NCBI GenBank assembly: GCA_032622095.1
Contig: CP136061.1
Span: forward strand, 41,233,797 to 41,297,796
Reading direction: 5' to 3'
Source of the DNA: Siphonodentalium dalli
Taxonomy: Eukaryota > Mollusca > Scaphopoda > Gadilida > Siphonodentaliidae
Length of the DNA: 64,000 bases
Part shown: piece after piece, positions 57,789 to 64,000 of the stretch
How positions within the stretch are numbered: position 1 is the stretch's first letter
How the letters are laid out: each line of letters starts with the position of its first letter
Translations under genes and position numbers: made by a program
Notes under the pieces: generated by a model
The model's input: the letters and a program-made list of their open reading frames with translations, nothing else
Told to the model about the DNA's origin: nothing
The model's database searches: none

Positions 57789-59712
57789 GGGAAACAAGGC
57801 ACTCACAGTGGGTAAATGTGAAAAAGTTATAAAAGTCTGTAAAACATCACCACCAAGAAGAATATGGAGATATAGATAAACTGTATTCTTATATTCATTA
57901 CGCGCGCCGCGTGTATACTAATGTACAAATTCCTGTTTCTCATGGGCGCTGGAGTTTACGCTGGGGGTTTTATTTATAGAAAAATGGAATTTTTGGGACG
58001 GATTTAAAAGTCGAACTGCGCGACCAGGAGGCCGCGTCCGGTAAAAGGTGTAGTTGGGAATTTCAATTTCTTTTCTTGTCCTTTACATTATTATGTCAAT
58101 AATGTTGATTTTTGGTTTGTGACAAGCTACGTCAATTACAAATACAAGAAATTAAAAAGATAATTTGTAAGTCTTATATTTCAACTTTTATAGACATTTT
58201 TCGTTTTTGCAGCCCACTGATGGTTGTTGTCGGAGACGGCCGAGTCTGTCGCCTGTTCCGTTAATTAGGTGCTGGTTGTTATTGCCATTTTAACGGAATT
58301 CTGAGTTGGTCATTCGCGAAACCAATATATTTTATATTTTATAATTACAATCATGGGTATATAATATATGATCTTGAGCGCGTTACCATTTCTGACTATG
58401 GTTTTCTTATTATTGATAGTTCGCGTGTTGAAACCATAGTCACGTTAACAAAACTGTTACAGTGATTTGTCAACAAACATCGGTAATCGTGAAGTAAGTT
58501 AACATATTTTAGTCTGAATACGATTTTCGGAATATTTGTTCAATGCTTTGAGCGGTTCCAATGTTTACCGTCAAGTTGTGATTAAACTTTGTTATCTTAT
58601 TAGACTAATCTGTAATTCCATATAACAGTAAAGTAAAGTTGACGATGTTTTTGATGTGCAAAATCTCGTTATTGAAGCAGGGGGGAATTGTTTTCTCCGG
58701 GACCGTATGCCGGGGTGGGTGGGTGCTCGATGGGACCAACAAACAATTTTTTCCGCAACGCAAATTGTTTTCCCCTGCAAGTCTTTTTGACTGTTTTTGC
58801 AATGAGTTTGGCTTAAAACACATTAGAATGTCAATATTAACATAAATGAAAAATTTCAAGATCATCAGACAAACAGTATAGCCCGTAGCCCATGCTAATG
58901 GATTGAATTTTGAAATCCAAGATGGCCGCTGGCAGCCATGTTTTTTTTGGCCGAATGACCCCAAAATGACTCGTTCCTATTTACATGTCAATGTTAACAT
59001 CCATGACAAATAGTATGCACATAAATTCATATACAGCTGTTCACAGTGAATTCCCCCCCCGCAAATCTCTGTTTTAGTGTTAAAAGGGGGTGGGTGTCCA
59101 AAAATGGTCGGGGAAAAAACTGCCGAAAACGGAAAAGATTTTGGACGCGGGGGGTGGGTGGGTCCCAACAAGGGTCGAAAGGAAAAAATCAGCATACGTG
59201 CCTGAAACTTTTTTCCGACCCGCCCCCTGATTGAAGAGACATTAATATTAAATTAAAATAAGATCGATATCGATCCAGTTTTACATGTACTTGTTGATGA
59301 TATAGTTGTTTTACAGACTTTTATAAAATTTATGTTATGTCGCAATAACACACTTTGAAAGGCTTGAGCCCCTTTAATGTTAATACTGCTGAACATTCAT
59401 ATTCCCCGTACATGTAGTTATATAGTTCTGTTACATTCCCTATATATCTACCTCAGGTATGTACCATGCAGGAGCGTGCTATATGTTTGAGAGAATATAA
59501 TAAAACAATCATTTTATTGAAAACAACATCACTAACCATTAAAGGTATACGTGTTTAGTATATAAGTTAACACAATTATATTATGTATGGCATGTATAGC
59601 AACTAACATATTGTGGCAGAGTTATATTAACATGCACCACGAGTATTCTAATATCTAACAGCTTTGGGTATCTTGCCTGATGAATGACAAATTTGAATAC
59701 AACAACATAATT
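57789..59712. other. No gene seen
   Basis: Only the dispersed repeat at 58270-58420 is assigned. An acceptor-like TTTTTGCAG ends at 58211 before a short GC-richer stretch, but no reading frame of note follows. 58680-59230 has several G-rich and C-rich runs. Confidence 0.35.
58270..58420 (-). repeat. Dispersed repeat, partner of the 43.8-kb copy
   Basis: Inverse of 43778-43910 as described there. Similarity stops at the TTCCGTTAAAA end. Confidence 0.6.
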
Positions 59713-59800
59713 GCTCCTGTCGGAGGAGGGGGAATTGAACCCCTAAACAGGGACAAGCTACGTCACTAATGTAATATCTAAACCGTTGCTTTAGAAGTTC
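59713..59800 (-). repeat. tRNA-like SINE head (possible)
   Basis: On the minus strand AAGCAACGGTTTAG resembles a pol III A box and GGGGTTCAATTCCCC a B box, with the two about 50 bp apart. No matching acceptor stem is formed, so it is a tRNA-derived repeat rather than a tRNA gene. Limits uncertain. Confidence 0.4.
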
Positions 59801-59850
59801 AGATATTTGCATAATGGATGAGCTAGATATTTGTGGCTGCAGTTACTATA

Positions 59851-60173
59851 GCTGAAGGGGTCACTCTCACCAAAAAAAGTGCTGAAGGGTACACAGGGTT
59901 TGAAAATGTGCTGAAGGGTACACAGGGTTTGTGATAGGCACGAACACCATTACTTAAATTGCGTTTATGAAAATCTGGCGCCCATTAGCAGTTTGTTTTC
60001 AGTACATTTTAATATTCATTGGAACGTAAACAATTATTCTCTAACAGAAATCATGGCAGACACGAAGACTGAATGTCCTTTAGAATGACATTTCAAACCC
60101 TGTGTACCCTTCAGCACATTTTGAAAATCCTGTGTACCATTCAGCACTTTTTTTGGTGAGTGACCCCTTCAGC
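59851..60173. mobile_element. Foldback element with 9-bp duplication (Mutator-like?), 323 bp
   Basis: Ends GCTGAAGGGGTCACTC; perfect 9-bp duplications GTTACTATA at 59842-59850 and 60174-60182. Each arm holds two direct copies of GTGCTGAAGGGTACACAGGG or close variants. The ends resemble those of the 48.2-kb element, so the two are relatives. Confidence 0.7.
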
Positions 60174-60304
60174 GTTACTATAGGCTACTTACAAGTGAAA
60201 AGGATTATGTGCATTTCTAGATGTTCAAAGTCGGGGCACAATTGATACCTATTGTCCTTGTACATTTCAGTTATAAATAAGAAATTTTGACCATTACTAA
60301 TTTT

Positions 60305-60568
60305 TGAATGTGCATGCATGCTCGCTGTGAATTTGAATGTGCATGCATGCTCGCTGTGAATTTGAATGTGCATGCATGCTCGCTGTGAATTTGAATGTGC
60401 ATGCATGCTCGCTGTGAATTTGAATGTGCATGCATGCTCGCTGTGAATTTGAATGTGCATGCATGCTCGCTGTGAATTTGAATGTGCATGCATGCTCGCT
60501 GTGATTTTGAATGTGCATGCATGCTCGCTGTGATTTTTGAATGTGCATGCATGCTCGCTGTGAATTTC
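60305..60568 (-). repeat. 29-bp minisatellite, 9 copies
   Basis: Unit TGAATGTGCATGCATGCTCG + CTGTGAATT. Near-identical copies; GCATGCATGC is a self-complementary alternating purine-pyrimidine word. No stop occurs in any minus-strand frame across the array, but 29 is not a multiple of three, so it is not treated as coding. Confidence 0.9.
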
Positions 60569-60693
60569 CACAGCACGTGTACTAATTGTATCCTGTCAGA
60601 CACACGTTTATATATGTTTTAAACAAATTTAACATCAAAACCGCTTCGGGCTAGAGACTTAATTAGTTACGCAGATTGGTGTCAATATACTGA

Positions 60694-61355
60694 TTAACCC
60701 TTCCATGACTGGAGCTTGCTGAAATTTTGCGAAAACCTTGTGCCAATGCATTCTCTCATATATCCGAGTCTTCCATGGGGAGCTTCGCATTTATCAGAGA
60801 ATACAATGGCCTAACAATAGTTATCTCGACATTGTAAGCCAGTGCATTCTCTTATGAGAATGCACCGAATGGCACATGCAGGGTACTCAATCAGATTTGA
60901 TGGTCCCCATGTCATCAGATTCCAACAACAACAACAATAAAAAAAATGCCGCTTTAGTTATCAGAATCGATTAAATGCCCAAAAATAATGCTAACCACAG
61001 TCAACTATGGTATAAAATTCCCCAAAACATGTTATTTATGAACATTTTGGCCAACGAAATTTTGCCGGTTTGTCAAATATCTGACACAAACTCGCCACTT
61101 GATTTTAGAGTTAACATCTGCATTTGCAATTTGGTCAGAAATTCCGCTCGTCGATTGTTTACTGGTCCACTTAAAATTAAAATAATAGATTTCAAACATC
61201 GATATCTGATCACTCTGAGCTTTGATGGGTGGGTTCCTCAACTCGAATCAAATATTGTTTACCCCCGAAGCCAAGGAATTAGTAATTTGCGAGCGTTAAT
61301 TCGGATTGAGTACCTTTAAACAGCACCAGCGCAGCTCCCGTCATGAAAGGGTTAA
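60694..61355 (+). mobile_element. TTAA-3 copy h with nested TTAA-7
   Basis: TTAACCCTTCCATGACTGGA start and CCCGTCATGAAAGGGTTAA end, split by a TTAA-7 copy at 60882-61319. Confidence 0.65.
60882..61319 (+). mobile_element. TTAA-7 copy c, nested in TTAA-3
   Basis: GGTACTCAATCAGATTTGAT to GGATTGAGTACCTTTAA. The left TTAA is not preserved. Confidence 0.62.
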
Positions 61356-61555
61356 TATTGATTTTCTATCCATTTGTTTGATATAATCTGGATGTGTTAG
61401 GGCGACAGTAATAAATATATTCTTAATTGTTCAATAACAAAGTGTTATATAAAAGTCTACTTTATATGTCACAATTGGTTTTCATAAGTGAAAGAATACA
61501 AACAAAAAGTCTTTAGATTTTGCATGTTGTTGTAATTGGTGGTCTGGAAACCTTA

Positions 61556-61885
61556 CAGGGGGACTGTACACTAGATCCGGCCATTTATAGGACCATCTAA
61601 TATTATACTCAACAGAATATATGCAACAAATTAATGAATGAGCCATGGCTGAGTACTCACGTGCTCTGTGAACGATGCAAACAACATGGTAATCATAATG
61701 AAATTGAATTGGTGACTCGAGTCATAAACTCATTTTCATTATAATTACCATGTTGTTTGCATCGTTCAAAAAGCACGCTTGTATTGTGCACTAATCGATG
61801 GCTCAAATCCATTCATTTGTTGCATATATCTGTTGAGTAAAAGAGGAGATGGTTCCACCAATGGTCGGATTTAGTGTACAGGCCC
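61556..61885. mobile_element. TTAA-8 copy d
   Basis: GGGGGACTGTACACTAGATC to GGATTTAGTGTACAGGCCCC; near-perfect arms with centre near 61720. It lies just past the 3' end of the minus-strand exon. Confidence 0.65.
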
Positions 61886-61916
61886 CATGTAAAACACCTT
61901 AGAATGCAAATCAGAA

Positions 61917-62344
61917 TTACTGCATAACTTTCTGCTGGAGTTTAGCCGACATATAACTAAAGTACAGATCATTTGTCGTCAGTAATGTTTGCGTTGCATA
62001 AGAGTTTAATCCGTACGTTTTCGAATAATCCTGAAATCCTGGAGGTATTCTGGGTGATGTAACAGTGTTATCCGTTAGCGACGTGACCGTGTTACCCGTG
62101 AGAGGTACCCGAAAGTTTGGAAACAATGGTGACCAGATCGTCGCTACCTGTTTGTCCTGAATATCTCTATCGTCATCGGGTGCAACGTTTCGCCCTGACG
62201 AACACCGTTCCTCGTCGTTCGCGACCTCCTCCACCATCGCATCCTCACGTTCGTGTTTATTATCATTGTCATTTGAATCGATATCTCTGCATTCGTCTTC
62301 TGTTCTCCTCAATCGTTCCGCCGGGTTCTCAACTTCGGTCACCC
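61917..62344 (-). CDS. Terminal exon of an unrecognised minus-strand gene
   Basis: On the minus strand a pyrimidine-rich tract ending TTTCAG is followed at 62344 by an open frame of about 142 codons to a stop at 61917-61919, unusually long for this AT-rich sequence. The product is acidic and hydrophilic in its first half (many D, E, N, R) and ends in a Tyr/Thr/Ser-rich tail finishing KLQQKVMQ. There is no membrane segment and no motif I recognise. The acceptor is phase 1. Upstream exons would lie beyond the 1.3-kb mobile element at 62368-63702, probably past the right edge. It could be a cytoplasmic tail of a receptor or channel, but nothing proves it. Confidence 0.45.
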
Positions 62345-62367
62345 CTGAAACTGAGTAAAACACAATT

Positions 62368-63702
62368 GTGACCCGCCATATCAAATCCAGTCGTAAGTCG
62401 GGATTTTTGTTATACCCTGTGTCAATGCATTCTCTTATATATGCGAGTCGACCATAGGTCGCCTCGCATATATAAGAGAATGCATTGGCCTAACAATTTT
62501 TTACAATTTTAATAATTTGTTCTTGTATTCTTTAACAATTTTATAATTTCACCCATGCAGAGCCCCAGACAAACATGAGCAGACGACACTCTTCTATATG
62601 CTTCTATATGTGTGTGGGGCTCCCTGCAGGGTAATGGATGTTTTTTATTTTATGTCCTAAAACTTGTAAGAAACATTTATTTAAAAAAAATGATAAAATA
62701 TTGTTAGGCCAATGTAGACCCCGAAGCCACGACAAATAGTTTTCATGGCTGGCTCAACCGATTTTCGTGGCTGGTTTGCTAGCTAAGCCGGCTCAGTCAC
62801 GACGTTCGTGGCTGACGAAATATGGCGGCTCAGCCGGCTGAGATGTTATCATTCAGCGTATTTAAGTTTCCGAAATGTTCCTAATCCCATGTTACCGGTT
62901 ATAGACGCCGTTTTTTTTAGCGTTGTGGTGAACCCGTAGAATTCCAGACCACACGTAATCTTTTGACGTTGGGCTTTTCCATTGTGGCGAAAATTCACGA
63001 AGGACTGGCATGGATATACTATGTAGTTTCCCATCTAATCGGTATAAGTAGTTACATTGGGACTTCTGTCGACTTCAGACTGCTATCATCACTGCCATCT
63101 TGCGATATATGCATGCATCATTGAATGATGAACCCGATAGTAATGATATATAATATTTCAAACTATTTTCTATTCTTATGTGTATATATTGACAAATGCC
63201 AGTGATGTCTGAGACTGGGTGTTGTCGATATAAACAATTTATATTTTAACCCTTTCAATACCGAATGGATGCGCCCATTCAGTTATATGAAAGCATGCAT
63301 TGGGATAGTCTATTCCACATTAATGGGCCAGGTGTTCTGATAATATAACAACCATACAGTGTCCATGCGAGTATGCCAATATTAGGCAATGCGGTTTAGT
63401 TCTTTGCGATTCACAGTACAGTTGTGCTTGACATATAAGCCCATGCACACGGCTCAGCCATTTTACAATTCCGGCGGCGGAGATTTTGAAATGTGGCTGG
63501 CGTTAGAAATAATATGGCTGGCGGCGGCTTGTGGCCAATATGGCTGGCGGCGGCGGCGTGCGATGGCGGCTTCGGGCTCTAGGCCAATGCATTCTCTTAT
63601 ATATGCGAGGCGACCTATGGTCGACTCGCATATATAAGAGAATGCATTGGCACAAGGTAAAAAAAATCCCGACTTACGACTGGATTTGATATGGCGGGTC
63701 AC
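62368..63702. mobile_element. 1.3-kb element with hairpin-bearing ends and possible AATT target duplication
   Basis: Inverted ends GTGACCCGCCATATCAAATC continuing through CAGTCGTAAGTCGGGATTTT (about 41 bp). Flanking AATT at 62364-62367 and 63703-63706. One 69-bp hairpin lies just inside each end (about 62421-62488 and 63581-63650). The interior has GCCGGCTCAG and TGGCGGCGG-rich stretches and a TTAA-4 start fragment at 63246-63355. No transposase is recognised. Confidence 0.6.
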
Positions 63703-63734
63703 AATTTATTTCATGGCGTGAAGTATTCTATAAT

Positions 63735-63950
63735 CCAAAGTATTCAATTACACAGTGGTCAGAAAGATGCCTACTGAAATTCAACGCATTAAAATGCAAG
63801 GTTTTACATATCGGTAAGAAAAACCCGATGTTTACGTGCTCAAAGATCACAACAGTATTTTATACGAATATTGTACACATATTCTGAGAAAGATATTGGT
63901 GTTATCTTCTACACAGCGTTATTCGACCAATATGCCCTATCACTAACTCG
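63735..63950 (+). pseudogene. Decayed LINE reverse-transcriptase fragment
   Basis: Read from about 63756, the frame gives WSERCLLKFNALKCKVLHIG, then after a stop and frameshift near 63886, EKDIGVIFYTALFDQY. The W.L.FN..KC.V.H.G block followed by EKDLGV-like residues is typical of the C-terminal part of non-LTR retrotransposon reverse transcriptases. It is broken by a stop and a frame change, so non-functional. The clade is not determined. Confidence 0.7.
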
Positions 63951-64000
63951 CGGCCATTTTGGATCCACCAGGTCCGGTTCCGTGGTTTTACTTAACTTCC

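Noticed and set aside
59713-59800. Functional tRNA gene
   Set aside because: The boxes are present but no acceptor stem or anticodon arm pairs convincingly.
60185-60603. Overlapping minus-strand ORFs of 83-128 codons
   Set aside because: They are translations of a 29-bp tandem repeat in successive frames, with no conserved domain.
62117-62371. Plus-strand ORF of 84 codons
   Set aside because: It is the antisense shadow of the better-supported minus-strand exon.

Overview
This is an AT-rich, intron-rich animal sequence whose only firm genes are two tandem, same-strand members of the LHFPL (lipoma HMGIC fusion partner-like) four-transmembrane family. The mixture of many short non-autonomous DNA transposons, Helitrons and decayed LINE pieces suggests a marine invertebrate, perhaps a lophotrochozoan such as a mollusc; the phylum is an inference, not something the sequence proves. 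No bacterial gene structure, CRISPR array, rRNA or intact tRNA was seen.

Genes. LHFPL gene A enters from the left with its first exon(s) outside the window: a 240-bp exon (835-1074), an 8.6-kb intron, and the last coding exon (9651-9790), with a probable poly(A) signal near 11.22 kb. LHFPL gene B is complete: coding exons 27624-28029, 30194-30433 and 34642-34772 join in frame to 258 codons, with a probable non-coding upstream exon. The middle exons of A and B have the same length (240 bp), the same phase-1 boundaries and about half identical residues, so this is a tandem duplication. A minus-strand terminal exon of an unrecognised gene lies at 61917-62344, and a possible promoter plus first exon lies near 41.55-41.79 kb. 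A decayed LINE reverse-transcriptase fragment closes the window.

Mobile DNA fills most of the rest. I use these working labels. TTAA-1 to TTAA-9 are short palindromic or inverted-repeat elements whose ends are TTAA, as in piggyBac-type elements: TTAA-1 starts TTAACCCTTTACCCAAC, TTAA-2 TTAACCCTTTCAGTGCCAGG, TTAA-3 TTAACCCTTTCATGATGGGA, TTAA-4 TTAACCCTTTCTATACTAAA, TTAA-5 TTAAAGTGATATGAAACACT, TTAA-6 TTAAAGGCACGTGAGGCC, TTAA-7 TTAAAGGTACTCAATC, TTAA-8 GGGGACTGTACACTAAATC, TTAA-9 TTAACCTCTTCGCTGCTA. TA-1 (CAGTAATGCCCTAA) and TA-2 have TA target duplications as in Tc1/mariner. REP-1 is a long-palindrome element built around GGTGAATTTAGTGATGC. There are also three hAT-like elements with perfect 8-bp target duplications, two elements with perfect 9-bp duplications (Mutator-like), one Harbinger-like element, and four Helitron copies, three of them head to tail.

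The most interesting features are structural. Different TTAA families are repeatedly joined end to end through a single shared TTAA. A 69-bp near-perfect hairpin cassette occurs inside several families with unrelated ends. The right end of TTAA-4 has been amplified into TTAA-delimited minisatellites at two separate loci. Three Helitrons form a concatemer with a G|T rather than A|T junction. A roughly 47-copy, 47-bp satellite occupies 53.99-56.19 kb. Repeat limits are by eye; copy relationships have not been aligned by computer.
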